Positions 9,543-17,881 of a stretch of DNA of 34,996 nt are shown here, one piece after another (positions within the stretch are counted from its first letter, which is position 1; each line of letters starts with the position of its first letter). Under the pieces are notes generated by a model. The model was not told the origin of the DNA. It saw only the letters and a program-made list of their open reading frames with translations, and did no database searches. The stretch is from contig JAOUQQ010000014.1 in the NCBI GenBank assembly GCA_029879245.1, forward strand, positions 1-34,996, written 5' to 3'. Made by a program: the position numbers and the translations under genes. Source of the stretch: Chromatiales bacterium (GTDB lineage Bacteria > Pseudomonadota > Gammaproteobacteria > Thiohalomonadales > Thiohalomonadaceae).

Positions 9543-11170
9543 TTTTTCTCCTCACGGCTTTGTGAGAGGGAGCGGCTTAACAGGATCACCGGGATCAGAC
9601 CGGCGATAACGATGGCCAGTGCGGCGCTGGCGGCATCGGCCAGGCGCTCGTCGGCAGCCAGCTCGTAGGCGCGCACCGCCAGGGTATTAAAATTAAATGG
9701 TCGCAGGATTAGCGTTGCCGGTAACTCTTTTAAGACATCGACGAACACCAACAGCAGTGCGGTAATCAGGCTGCCCTTGAGCATCGGGATGTGGATGCGA
9801 CCGAGGATCGCGGCGGGGCGCTCGCCCATGGCGCGGGCCGCCTCGTCCATCGAGGGGGTGATGCGCTCCAGTCCGCTCTCCACCGCGTGCAGCGAGACGG
9901 CGAGAAAGCGCACTAAATAGGCGAATAGCAGGGCGGCGAGTGTGCCGCTTAATAGCAGCCCGGTGGAGATGTCGAACTGCTCGCGCATCCAACTATCCAG
10001 CGTATTGTCGAACCAGCCGAAGGGGATCACCACACCGACGGCGATCACCGTGCCGGGGATGGCATAACCCATACCTGCGGCGCGCACAGCGAAGCGTACG
10101 GTACGATTCGGCTGCAGACGCCGTGCGTAGTTGAGCAGCAACGCGGTGATAAGCGCCAGCAGCGAGGCGAGCACGGCCAGCTCCAGGGTGTGGAACACCA
10201 GAGTGGCGAAACGCTGATCGATCATCTCCTCATAGGTGTCGATGGCCCAGAGGCCAAGCTGGCCTGCAGGCAGCAGAAACCCGAACAGCAGCGTGGCAAG
10301 ACAGAACAGGGTAGCACTTAGCCGTCCCCATCCGTGTAGCGGCAGGCGGGTGAGTGAGGACTTACCTCGCCCGCTGTCGTGGTAGCGTGCCTGGCGGCGT
10401 GAGTAGCGCTCCAGCGTCACCAGTACCACCACGAACAGCAGCAGGATCGCCGCCAGTTGCGCCGCCGCCGGGGCATTGTCCAGTCCGTACCAGGTGCGGA
10501 AGATGCCGGTGGTGAAGGTGTCGACACCGAAGTACTGCACCGTGCCGTAGTCGGCCAGGGTCTCCATCAATACCAGAGATAGCCCGGCGGCGATGGCGGG
10601 ACGGGCCAGCGGCAGGCCGACCGAGAAGAAGGTGCGCCAGGGGCCGTTGCCGAGTGAACGGCTCACCTCCAGCACGCAGAGTGACTGGCTGAGGAAGGCG
10701 GCGCGGGCCAGCAGGTAGATGTAGGGGTAGAGCACCAGGGCGAGCATGATCGCCGCCCCTTCAAGCGAGCGTACCTCCGGGAACCAGTAGTCGCCGTAGC
10801 CCCAGCCGGTCAGCTCGCGCAGGGTGGTCTGCACCGGCCCGGCGAAGTCGAGCATGCCGGTGTAGGTGTAGGCGATGATGTAGGCGGGGATCGCCATTGG
10901 CAGTAGCAGTGCCCACTCGAATACCCGACGCCCTGGGAATTCGGTCATCGACACCAGCCAGGCGGTGCCGACCCCGAGGGTGAGGCTGATGATGGCCACG
11001 CCCACCATCAGCAACAGCGAGTTGACCACATAGTCGCGCAGTACCGTCTCGGCCAGGTGCTGCCACACCTCACCGGCGGGGACGAAGATATTCGCCACTA
11101 CAACGAACAGCGGGATCGCCAGGATAAGGGCGATCCCGCTGCTGCTAATGGACCAGTAATTAACGCGCAT
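9539..11170 (-). CDS. fbpB: Ferric iron ABC transporter, fused inner-membrane permease
   Basis: The 543-residue protein is very hydrophobic, with about twelve membrane segments in two homologous halves, each a binding-protein-dependent permease domain. The ATPase-docking (EAA-type) loops are EVSRSLGNGPWRTFFSVGLP in the first half and DEAARAMGERPAAILGRIH in the second. A fused double permease of this length is typical of the FbpB/SfuB ferric importers. It starts at ATG 11170, nine bases after the binding-protein stop codon, with no strong ribosome-binding site in between, and overlaps the ATPase gene at its end. Confidence 0.93.
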   Translation of the reverse strand: MRVNYWSISSSGIALILAIPLFVVVANIFVPAGEVWQHLAETVLRDYVVNSLLLMVGVAIISLTLGVGTAWLVSMTEFPGRRVFEWALLLPMAIPAYIIAYTYTGMLDFAGPVQTTLRELTGWGYGDYWFPEVRSLEGAAIMLALVLYPYIYLLARAAFLSQSLCVLEVSRSLGNGPWRTFFSVGLPLARPAIAAGLSLVLMETLADYGTVQYFGVDTFTTGIFRTWYGLDNAPAAAQLAAILLLFVVVLVTLERYSRRQARYHDSGRGKSSLTRLPLHGWGRLSATLFCLATLLFGFLLPAGQLGLWAIDTYEEMIDQRFATLVFHTLELAVLASLLALITALLLNYARRLQPNRTVRFAVRAAGMGYAIPGTVIAVGVVIPFGWFDNTLDSWMREQFDISTGLLLSGTLAALLFAYLVRFLAVSLHAVESGLERITPSMDEAARAMGERPAAILGRIHIPMLKGSLITALLLVFVDVLKELPATLILRPFNFNTLAVRAYELAADERLADAASAALAIVIAGLIPVILLSRSLSQSREEKK

Positions 11171-11179
11171 CGGCTGGGG

Positions 11180-12199
11180 TTAGCGCCACCCGGCGCGGTC
11201 CATCAGCATCACCGCCTCGGCGTTGAGTTCACCCAGTTGACCGAGATTGAGGGTATCGGCCTTGAATTCGCCCCACCCCTTGAGGATGTCGCCCACGGCA
11301 ACCCCAGCGCGTACCGGGTATTCGCCGTTGACCTCGGCGTACCACTGTTGCGAGGCCTCGGAGACGAGGAACTCGAGCAGCTTCACCGCAGCGCCGGGAT
11401 TCTTGCTTGAGCGGGTGATCGCCGCCCCGGAGATGTTCACATGGGCGCCACGGCCATTTTGATTAGGCCAGAACACCGCCATCTTACTGGCGGCATCTAC
11501 CTGATCGCTCTCACTGGAGTTGAGCATCCCCGCTAGATAGTAGGTGTTGGCGATGGCGATATCGCACTGGCCGGAGGCGGCGGCCTTTATCTGGTCACGA
11601 TCCCCCCCCTTGGGCGGCAGCGCCAGGTTGGCGACCAGCCCTTTTGCCCATTTTTCTGTCTCGGCCTCGCCGTTGGCGGCGATCATCGAGGCGATCAGAG
11701 ACTGGTTATAGATATTGGAGGAGGAGCGGATGCAGATCCGCCCTTTCCACTTAGCATCGCTCAGCGCTTCGTAGCTGGAGAGCTCTGATGGTTCGACCTT
11801 ACCCTTTACATAGAGGATGGGGCGCGAGCGCACGGAGAGCCCCACCCAGTGGCCCTGCGGGTCGCGGTAATTGGCGGGGACCACCTTGTCGAGCAGCTCC
11901 GAGCTGAAGGGCTGGGTCACCCCGGCCTCCACGGCGCGGTGCAGGCGACCGGCATCGGTGGTGAGAAGGAGATCGGCGGGGGAGTTGCGCCCCTCGCTCT
12001 TCAGCCGCTTGAGCAGGGCATCGGCCTTGCCGGTGACCAGGTTGACCTTAATCCCCGTCTGCTCGGTAAAGCGCTCCAGCAGCGGCTGGATCAGCGCCTC
12101 GTTGCGGGCGGAGTAGAGGTTGAGCTCGGGGGCGGCAGCGGTCTGGGCCGACAGACCAAGACCCAGCAGCAGGAGGATGGAGCGGTGGATGAGTGACAT
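11180..12199 (-). CDS. fbpA: Periplasmic ferric-iron-binding protein of an ABC importer
   Basis: The 339-residue protein has a signal peptide (ILLLLGLGLSAQTAAA, cleavage near residue 23) and the two-lobed iron-binding fold of the FbpA/FutA group. The mature protein opens with ELNLYSARNE. Tyrosines 29, 164 (SNIYNQSL), 220 and 221 (ANTYYLAG) sit where members of this family bind Fe(III). A Thr/Asp-rich ADLLLTTDAGRLHRA segment and GQCDIAIANTYY are typical. A GAGGA lies about seven bases before the ATG at 12199. It is the first gene of the fbpA-fbpB-fbpC unit, and a Fur-box-like site lies 43 bases upstream, so iron-repressed expression is likely. Confidence 0.93.
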   Translation of the reverse strand: MSLIHRSILLLLGLGLSAQTAAAPELNLYSARNEALIQPLLERFTEQTGIKVNLVTGKADALLKRLKSEGRNSPADLLLTTDAGRLHRAVEAGVTQPFSSELLDKVVPANYRDPQGHWVGLSVRSRPILYVKGKVEPSELSSYEALSDAKWKGRICIRSSSNIYNQSLIASMIAANGEAETEKWAKGLVANLALPPKGGDRDQIKAAASGQCDIAIANTYYLAGMLNSSESDQVDAASKMAVFWPNQNGRGAHVNISGAAITRSSKNPGAAVKLLEFLVSEASQQWYAEVNGEYPVRAGVAVGDILKGWGEFKADTLNLGQLGELNAEAVMLMDRAGWR

Positions 12200-12241
12200 C
12201 GGGAATCCTCAAGAAGATAATGAATTGATAGAAGTGTAAAT

Positions 12242-12260
12242 GATAATGATTCGCAATAGC
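12242..12260 (-). promoter_or_regulatory. Fur-box-like operator upstream of fbpA
   Basis: The 19 bases GATAATGATTCGCAATAGC (plus strand) match the classical Fur consensus at 15 of 19 positions by hand alignment; the half GATAATGATT is nearly perfect. The site is 43-61 bases before the fbpA ATG, where the promoter should be. Iron-loaded Fur would therefore shut off the transporter. Confidence 0.72.
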
Positions 12261-12312
12261 AAGAAAAGATTCGGTGAGAGCCAGCCGTGAATCTCAGAAT
12301 ATGAATAAGTTG

Positions 12313-12340
12313 TTGAACTTTCTACAAAAGTCCGTATCTT
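12313..12340 (+). promoter_or_regulatory. Probable rnpB promoter
   Basis: TTGAAC (12313-12318) and TATCTT (12335-12340) are separated by 16 bases. The predicted start about seven bases later coincides with the expected 5' end of the RNase P RNA at about 12347. Confidence 0.6.
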
Positions 12341-12345
12341 ATGGG

Positions 12346-12698
12346 CCGGGAGTCGGCCAGGCAGTCGCTCTACCTTCGGGTGGGGAGGAAAGTCCGGGCT
12401 CCACAGGGCAGAGTGCCAGATAACGTCTGGGCGGCGTGAGCCGACGGAAAGTGCAGCAGAAAGGAAACCGCCGATGGTCCGCAAGGACACAGGTAAGGGT
12501 GAAAAGGTGCGGTAAGAGCGCACCGCGCGGGTGGCAACACTCCGTGGCGATGGTAAACCCCACTCGGAGCAAGACCAAATAGGGGAGCGTTGGTGTGGCC
12601 CGCACTGCTCCCGGGTAGGTTGCTACAGGTGTCCGGCGACGGGCATCGCAGATGAATGACTGTCCACGACAGAACCCGGCTTATCGGCCGACTCCCTC
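12346..12698 (+). ncRNA. rnpB: RNase P RNA (type A), the catalytic RNA of ribonuclease P
   Basis: The ends pair as expected: GGGAGTCGGCC at 12348-12358 is the perfect reverse complement of GGCCGACTCCC at 12686-12696, forming helix P1. Universally conserved blocks appear in order: GAGGAAAGTCCGGGCTCC from 12385, GGTAAGGGTGAAAAGGTGCG, GTAAACCCCACTCGGAGCA, and ACAGAACCCGGCTTATCGG near 12669. The length of about 350 nt is normal for type A. It processes the 5' ends of tRNA precursors together with RnpA. rnpB upstream of mraZ and downstream of rsmI is common in gammaproteobacteria; here 5.5 kb with four other genes separates it from rsmI. Exact ends are within a few bases. No strong T-run terminator follows. 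Confidence 0.97.
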
Positions 12699-12888
12699 TT
12701 TCTTATCCACATCTCTATTTCCAAACAATCCCCACAACTTAATGTTTTACATTAACTTCAAACCTCAACATTTTGATAAAAATGGTGCTATCTGGGGTTA
12801 GATTTGGATCCTCTCTCCCACCTTTCGCCACCATCGCTAAGTCATTGTGAAATAAGAAAGAATTATGTGATCGCTACCCCGTTTTTAC

Positions 12889-12918
12889 TTGACAAATGCG
12901 AGCTACTCTCCCTATAGT
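12889..12918 (+). promoter_or_regulatory. Promoter of the dcw cluster (mraZ promoter)
   Basis: A perfect -35 TTGACA (12889-12894) is followed after 18 bases by TATAGT (12913-12918). Transcription would start near 12925, placing the MraZ repeat array at and just after the start site. The leader to the mraZ TTG would be about 58 bases. Confidence 0.75.
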
Positions 12919-12951
12919 GTGAAAATGTGGATCAAAGTGGATCTAAGTGGG
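12917..12951 (+). promoter_or_regulatory. MraZ operator: GTGGN pentamers at 10-bp spacing
   Basis: GTGGA (12927), GTGGA (12937) and GTGGG (12947) are each separated by five bases, and a weaker GTGTG (12917) continues the same phase into the -10 box. MraZ is known to repress its own operon by binding TGGGN-type direct repeats separated by five bases. The first repeats overlap the -10 and start site, as expected for autorepression. Confidence 0.75.
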
Positions 12952-12982
12952 AATGGATTGCCAACTGGGGGAGAATAAAAAA

Positions 12983-13441
12983 TTGTTTCGCGGGGTAGCT
13001 GAACTCAATCTCGATGCCAAGGGTCGCATGACGATGCCCACGCGTTATCGCGAGCGTCTGATGGACTCCTGCGCCGGTCGTTTGGTGATCACCATCGACA
13101 TTGCCGAGAAGTGTCTGGCTATCTACCCCCTTAACGAATGGGAACCAATCCAGCAGAAGTTGGATAACCTCTCCAGCTTTAATACCAAGTCCGCCATGGT
13201 GAAGCGGATGCTGATGGGCAATGCCACCGATGTAGAGATGGATGGCAATGGCCGCATCCTTATACCCCCCAAACTTCGCAAGCACGCCAGCCTGGATAAG
13301 AAGGTCGTAATGACCGGACAGGGCAAGAAGTTCGAGCTGTGGGACGAGGAGAGCTGGGATGCCCGCAGTGAGGCGTGGCAGGCCGATGCGGTGATAGATG
13401 CGGGTGAAATGCCTGCTGAACTGGAAAATCTGTCGCTGTAG
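12983..13441 (+). CDS. mraZ: Transcriptional regulator MraZ
   Basis: From the TTG at 12983 the protein is 152 residues, the same length as E. coli MraZ, and begins MFRGVAELNLDAKGRMTMP like its relatives. It has two SpoVT/AbrB-like half-domains, marked by DAKGRMTMPTRYR and DGNGRILIPPKLR, which build a ring-shaped DNA-binding oligomer. A GGGGAG nine bases before the TTG supports this start. The longer GTG (12947) and ATG (12953) starts add twelve or ten non-conserved residues, and the GTG would lie inside the operator. MraZ represses the dcw promoter upstream; the co-transcribed RsmH is known to counter MraZ toxicity in E. coli. rsmH follows directly. Confidence 0.93.
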   Translation: MFRGVAELNLDAKGRMTMPTRYRERLMDSCAGRLVITIDIAEKCLAIYPLNEWEPIQQKLDNLSSFNTKSAMVKRMLMGNATDVEMDGNGRILIPPKLRKHASLDKKVVMTGQGKKFELWDEESWDARSEAWQADAVIDAGEMPAELENLSL

Positions 13442-14383
13442 GTGATGGCACAGGCGATGGAACACCGTCCGGTACTGTTCGATGAAGTGCTGGAGGCCCT
13501 GCAGATGCGTGCCGATGGTATCTACCTTGATGGCACCTTTGGCCGCGGTGGCCACAGTGCGGGGATCATGGCGCAGCTCGGTGAGAATGGCCGCCTGCTG
13601 GCGACCGACAAGGATCCACAGGCGATTGCTACCGCCGAGCAGCGGTTTGGTAGTGACAAGCGCTTTGAGATTGTAAGGGGGAGCTTCACCATGCTGGCGC
13701 AAGAGGCAGAGAAGAGGGGGTGGCACGGCAAGGTCGACGGTATTCTGCTCGACCTTGGGGTCTCCTCACCGCAGCTTGATGATGCCAGTCGGGGATTCAG
13801 TTTCATGAAGGAGGGGCCACTCGATATGCGTATGGATCCGCAGAGCGGGCAGAGCGCGGCCGAGTGGCTGGCCACGGCGAAGGAGGATGAGATCGCCGGG
13901 GTGCTCAAGGAGTATGGCGAGGAGCGCTTCGCCAAACGCATCGCCAGGGCGATTGTGAAGGTGTGCCAGGAGCGGGGGCGGATTGAGACCACTGCCGAAC
14001 TGGCGAAGGTGGTCTCCGAGGCCAACCCCAAGTGGGAACGTGACAAGCACCCGGCGACGCGCAGTTTCCAGGCGATCCGCATCTACATCAATCGTGAACT
14101 GGATGATCTGGACGATTTTCTACGGCAGTCGGTAGAGCTACTGGCGCCGGGTGGCAGGCTGGCGATCATCAGCTTCCACTCGCTGGAGGACCGTCGGGTC
14201 AAGCAGTTCATCCGCCAGCAGGTGAAGGGCGATGAGTTTCCCCCTGACCTGCCGGTGATGGAGAGCCAGCTCAAGCGTCGTCTCAAGTCTGTAGGCAAGG
14301 CGATAAGGGCCGGTAAGGCGGAGCTGGCCGAGAACCCGCGGGCGCGTAGTGCCGTGTTGCGGGTGGCGGAGAGGGTGGCCTGA
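13442..14383 (+). CDS. rsmH: 16S rRNA (cytosine1402-N4)-methyltransferase
   Basis: The 313-residue protein is RsmH (MraW): [16 protein letters not shown] binds S-adenosylmethionine, and [38 protein letters not shown] and [15 protein letters not shown] are the other family blocks. It methylates N4 of C1402 in 16S rRNA, the nucleotide that RsmI (also here) methylates on the ribose. The start could be GTG 13442, ATG 13445 or ATG 13457; homology begins at [11 protein letters not shown], so the choice barely matters. It abuts mraZ with no gap and its TGA overlaps the ftsL ATG. Confidence 0.96.
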   Translation: MMAQAMEHRPVLFDEVLEALQMRADGIYLDGTFGRGGHSAGIMAQLGENGRLLATDKDPQAIATAEQRFGSDKRFEIVRGSFTMLAQEAEKRGWHGKVDGILLDLGVSSPQLDDASRGFSFMKEGPLDMRMDPQSGQSAAEWLATAKEDEIAGVLKEYGEERFAKRIARAIVKVCQERGRIETTAELAKVVSEANPKWERDKHPATRSFQAIRIYINRELDDLDDFLRQSVELLAPGGRLAIISFHSLEDRRVKQFIRQQVKGDEFPPDLPVMESQLKRRLKSVGKAIRAGKAELAENPRARSAVLRVAERVA

Positions 14384-14646
14384 TGGGCCGTATATTCACC
14401 GCTGCGATGGCACTGCTGCTCTTTGCCAGCTCACTGGGGGTGGTCTTTAGCACACACCAGGCGCGTCTGCTGTTTGTAGAGCTGCAGGGGTTGCAGAAGG
14501 TGAGAGACGAGATGAATACACAGTGGGGCAGGTTGCAGCTTGAGCAGAGCACCTGGGCCACTCATGGACGAATTGAAAAGATAGCGAACAACCAACTCGA
14601 TATGGTGATACCGCCCCCTGGGGCCGTGGTGATAGTACAGCCGTGA
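14383..14646 (+). CDS. ftsL: Cell division protein FtsL
   Basis: This 87-residue bitopic protein has a membrane segment at about residues 5-22 (FTAAMALLLFASSLGVVF) and a periplasmic coiled coil (VELQGLQKVRDEMNTQW), ending in a short Pro-rich tail. FtsL forms the FtsQLB complex that activates FtsWI at the septum. Its position between rsmH and ftsI is decisive, since FtsL sequences diverge quickly. The ATG at 14383 shares its A with the rsmH stop codon (TGATG). It is shorter than the E. coli protein (121 residues) at the cytoplasmic N-terminus. Confidence 0.93.
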   Translation: MGRIFTAAMALLLFASSLGVVFSTHQARLLFVELQGLQKVRDEMNTQWGRLQLEQSTWATHGRIEKIANNQLDMVIPPPGAVVIVQP

Positions 14647-16364
14647 ACAAGAGCAACAACAATTACGACTATCCGCAGCGTCGAGGCTTTGTCTTCGGCA
14701 TGCTGCTATTAGGCGTTGTCGCCCTGCTGTGGCGCATGGTTGACCTCAATATCAATCAACGGGAATTTCTGCAGGATCAGGGCGATGCCCGCTACCTGCG
14801 TGATATCACTATCCCCGCCGACCGTGGTGTGATCACCGACCGCCATGGCGAGCCGCTGGCTATAAGTACACCGGTCGCCTCGGTCTGGGCCAATCCCTCT
14901 GAACTGGCCGCCGCCCGTGAGCGCTGGCCCGAACTGGCGAAATTACTCGATATCTCGCAACGTCAGCTGGAGAACAGGCTGGGGGCAAGAATGGAGAAGG
15001 AGTTTGTCTACCTCAAGCGGCACATTACCCCGGAGCTGGCCGAAGAGGTGATGGCGCGCGGTATTCCGGGCGTCTCGTTGCAGCGCGAATACCGCCGCTA
15101 CTACCCGCTGGGTGAGGTAACTGCACACGTGGTCGGATTTACCGACATCGATGATGCGGGGCAGGAGGGGGTCGAACTGATGATGGAGGGGCAGCTGCGC
15201 GGTACCCCCGGCAGCAAGCGGGTGATCAAGGACCGACTTGGACGCATCGTCGAGAATGTGGAGAGCATCCACGAGCCCAGTCCGGGTACTGAACTGGCAC
15301 TGAGCCTTGATCAGCGCATTCAATATCTGGCCTATCGGGAGCTGCTCGGCGCGGTACAGCGTCACAAGGCACGGGGTGGTTCGGCGGTGGTGCTCGATGT
15401 ACAGAGCGGTGAGGTGCTGGCGATGGTCAATCAGCCCTCCTACAACCCCAATAACCGTCGTGACCTCAGCGCCGAGCGGTTGCGCAATCGTGCAGTGACC
15501 GACGTCTTTGAGCCGGGCTCCACCGTCAAGCCCTTTACCGTCGCTGCGGGGCTGGAGAGCGGCAAGTTCCGGGCAACGACACGCATTGATACCAACCCCG
15601 GCAGCCTAAAGCTCGCCAATTTCACCATTCGTGATGCGAAGAATTACGGTGAGATCGATGTGGCCACTGTGATCCAGAAATCGAGCAACGTCGGTGCCAG
15701 TCGTATTGCGCTGGCGCTGGAGCCACGGCAGCTGTGGGATGAGTTTGTGCGTGTCGGGTTTGGTTACGATACCGGCAGCGGCTTTCCCGGCGAGGCGGCG
15801 GGTTTGATGAACGCCTATCAGGACTGGGGCAAGGCGCAGAATGCCACCGTCGCTTACGGCTATGGTCTCTCGGTTACCACACTACAGCTCACTCGTGCCT
15901 ATGCCACGCTGGCGAGTGGCGGGGTATTGCGCCCGGTGAGTTTTACCAGATTGAGGCCCGATGAGCAGCCTGAGGGGGTGAGTGTGTTGCGCCCCGAGGT
16001 GGCCAGTGCCGTTACGACCATGCTGGAACGGGTGGTGGCCAGCGGCGGTACCGGTACCAGTGCGGCGATTAATGGCTATCGGGTCGCCGGGAAGACAGGG
16101 ACCTCACGTAAGGTGAGTAAAGAGGGCTATAGCGAGGATAACTACATCGCGGTCTTCGCCGGTTTTGCCCCCGCCAGTCGTCCGCGTCTGGCGATGGTGG
16201 TAATGGTGGATCGCCCCGAGAGCGGTGAATACTACGGCGGTGTCGTGGCCGCCCCGGTCTTCTCCCGCGTGATGGAGGGGGCGCTACGTTTACTCGATAT
16301 CGCCCCTGATGATGTCGAGTCACTCAAGGGGGTTAAGGTGGCTCTCATGGAGGAGGCGCAATGA
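14643..16364 (+). CDS. ftsI: Peptidoglycan D,D-transpeptidase FtsI (PBP3)
   Basis: The 573-residue class B penicillin-binding protein has an N-terminal membrane anchor (about residues 16-33), a PBP dimerisation/pedestal domain (about 50-215) and a transpeptidase domain. Catalytic motifs are SxxK at 293-296 (STVK), SxN at 347-349 (SSN) and KTGT at 484-487. It crosslinks septal peptidoglycan in complex with FtsW. The GTG start at 14643 overlaps the ftsL stop as GTGA. All active-site motifs are intact. Confidence 0.97.
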   Translation: MNKSNNNYDYPQRRGFVFGMLLLGVVALLWRMVDLNINQREFLQDQGDARYLRDITIPADRGVITDRHGEPLAISTPVASVWANPSELAAARERWPELAKLLDISQRQLENRLGARMEKEFVYLKRHITPELAEEVMARGIPGVSLQREYRRYYPLGEVTAHVVGFTDIDDAGQEGVELMMEGQLRGTPGSKRVIKDRLGRIVENVESIHEPSPGTELALSLDQRIQYLAYRELLGAVQRHKARGGSAVVLDVQSGEVLAMVNQPSYNPNNRRDLSAERLRNRAVTDVFEPGSTVKPFTVAAGLESGKFRATTRIDTNPGSLKLANFTIRDAKNYGEIDVATVIQKSSNVGASRIALALEPRQLWDEFVRVGFGYDTGSGFPGEAAGLMNAYQDWGKAQNATVAYGYGLSVTTLQLTRAYATLASGGVLRPVSFTRLRPDEQPEGVSVLRPEVASAVTTMLERVVASGGTGTSAAINGYRVAGKTGTSRKVSKEGYSEDNYIAVFAGFAPASRPRLAMVVMVDRPESGEYYGGVVAAPVFSRVMEGALRLLDIAPDDVESLKGVKVALMEEAQ

Positions 16365-17881
16365 GTGTGGCGGTAAACCACATCGACAGCGGCATGATGT
16401 TGCACGAACTGTTTGAAGGCCTGACCGACGAGGGGCTGTTGCCGCGGATCTCCGTTAGCGGCCTGAGCCTTGATAGTCGCACGGTAAAGCCGGGCGAGCT
16501 GTTCCTCGCCTGTGCCGGCACTGTGCGTCACGGGGTGAAGTTTATCGATCAGGCGGTCAGGAATGGTGCCGCGGCGGTCGCGCTGGAACCGGCCGTCGAG
16601 ACCGAGGGTTTTGATTACGATAACGCCGCTGTGCCGATCTTCCCGGTAGAGCGCCTCCACACACTGGTGAGCGAGTTGGCAGGAAGATTCTATGGTCACC
16701 CGTCGAGAAAGATGCAGGTGGTGGGTATTACCGGCACCAACGGCAAGACCTCGGTAAGTCAGTTCATCGCCCAGGCGATCGCCCAGAGCAATACCTGCGG
16801 CCTGATTGGGACCCTCGGCAGCGGCATTGTCGGCAAGCTCTATGACACCGGCCACACCACCCCTGATGCGGTGGTGATGCAGTCGGAGCTGGCAAAGATG
16901 AGTGAGTCAGGCGCCGGGCATGTTGTGATGGAGGCCTCATCCCATGCCCTGGATCAGGGGCGGGTCAACGCAGTCAGTTTTGATATCGCCATCTTTACCA
17001 ACCTGAGTCACGACCACCTCGACTACCACGGCGATATGTTGAGCTACGCCGGTGCCAAGCGTCGTCTGCTCGAGATGCCGGAACTGAAGAGTGCGCTGAT
17101 TAACAACGATGATGAGACGGGACGTGAGTGGCTCGCCAACCCTCCCGCGGGGGTAGAGATGGTGAGCTACGGACTTGCCCAGCGGGAGGGTGGCAGAACC
17201 CCCGACCTCTTCGCCGAGGAGATTCAACTGGGCAGCAGTGGCATGAGCTTTAAGGTCGATTCGCGCTGGGGCAGTGGTGTGGTCACCACCCCGCTGCTGG
17301 GGCGCTTTAATGTCGCCAACCTGCTCGCCTCGCTGGGGGCACTGTTGCTGCTCGGATTTGCCTTTGATGATGCGGTCTTCCGTCTCAATAAGCTGGAGAC
17401 GGTGCCGGGGCGTATGGAGCGTTTCGGCGGTGAGGGGCAGCCGATGGTGGTGGTCGATTTTGCCCACACCCCCGATGCCCTGGAACAGGTGCTCAAGGCG
17501 TTGCGTGAACACACCCGCGGTCGCCTCTGGTGCATCTTCGGCTGTGGCGGTGAGCGTGACCGGGAGAAGCGGCCGAAGATGGGGCATATTGCCGAAGAGT
17601 TCGCAGACAGCGTCATCGTCACCGATGACAATCCGCGCCGTGAAAATGCCATCAATATTATCGAAGATATCACCCGCACCATGGAGAATCCCGATGCGGT
17701 CTATATCAATCGTGACCGTACCGCGGCGATCGAGCGCACCATCGCCCTGGCCAGTGTGCAGGATGTGATCCTGGTGGCAGGCAAGGGACACGAGACTGAA
17801 CAGGTAGTCGAGCGCGAGCGTATTCCCTACAGCGACCGCGAGACGGTGGCCAGACTGCTGGGGGAGGTGGTGCGTGACTGA
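16361..17881 (+). CDS. murE: UDP-MurNAc-L-Ala-D-Glu:meso-diaminopimelate ligase
   Basis: The 506-residue Mur ligase has the ATP-binding loop GITGTNGKTS (122-131), the central domain motif VMEASSHALDQGR and the C-terminal ADDVIV-like part. DNPR at 423-426 is the signature of enzymes that add meso-diaminopimelate, as opposed to L-lysine. It adds the third residue of the stem peptide in the cytoplasm. The ATG overlaps the ftsI stop (ATGA), and the gene ends eight bases inside murF. Confidence 0.97.
   Translation: MSVAVNHIDSGMMLHELFEGLTDEGLLPRISVSGLSLDSRTVKPGELFLACAGTVRHGVKFIDQAVRNGAAAVALEPAVETEGFDYDNAAVPIFPVERLHTLVSELAGRFYGHPSRKMQVVGITGTNGKTSVSQFIAQAIAQSNTCGLIGTLGSGIVGKLYDTGHTTPDAVVMQSELAKMSESGAGHVVMEASSHALDQGRVNAVSFDIAIFTNLSHDHLDYHGDMLSYAGAKRRLLEMPELKSALINNDDETGREWLANPPAGVEMVSYGLAQREGGRTPDLFAEEIQLGSSGMSFKVDSRWGSGVVTTPLLGRFNVANLLASLGALLLLGFAFDDAVFRLNKLETVPGRMERFGGEGQPMVVVDFAHTPDALEQVLKALREHTRGRLWCIFGCGGERDREKRPKMGHIAEEFADSVIVTDDNPRRENAINIIEDITRTMENPDAVYINRDRTAAIERTIALASVQDVILVAGKGHETEQVVERERIPYSDRETVARLLGEVVRD

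Noticed and set aside
12209-12605. Minus-strand open frames across rnpB
   Set aside because: The plus strand is unmistakable RNase P RNA; the antisense frames have no coding features.
12932-13726. Minus-strand open frame of 264 codons opposite mraZ and rsmH
   Set aside because: Both plus-strand genes are clearly conserved; the antisense frame has no domain and arises from the codon bias of GC-rich genes.
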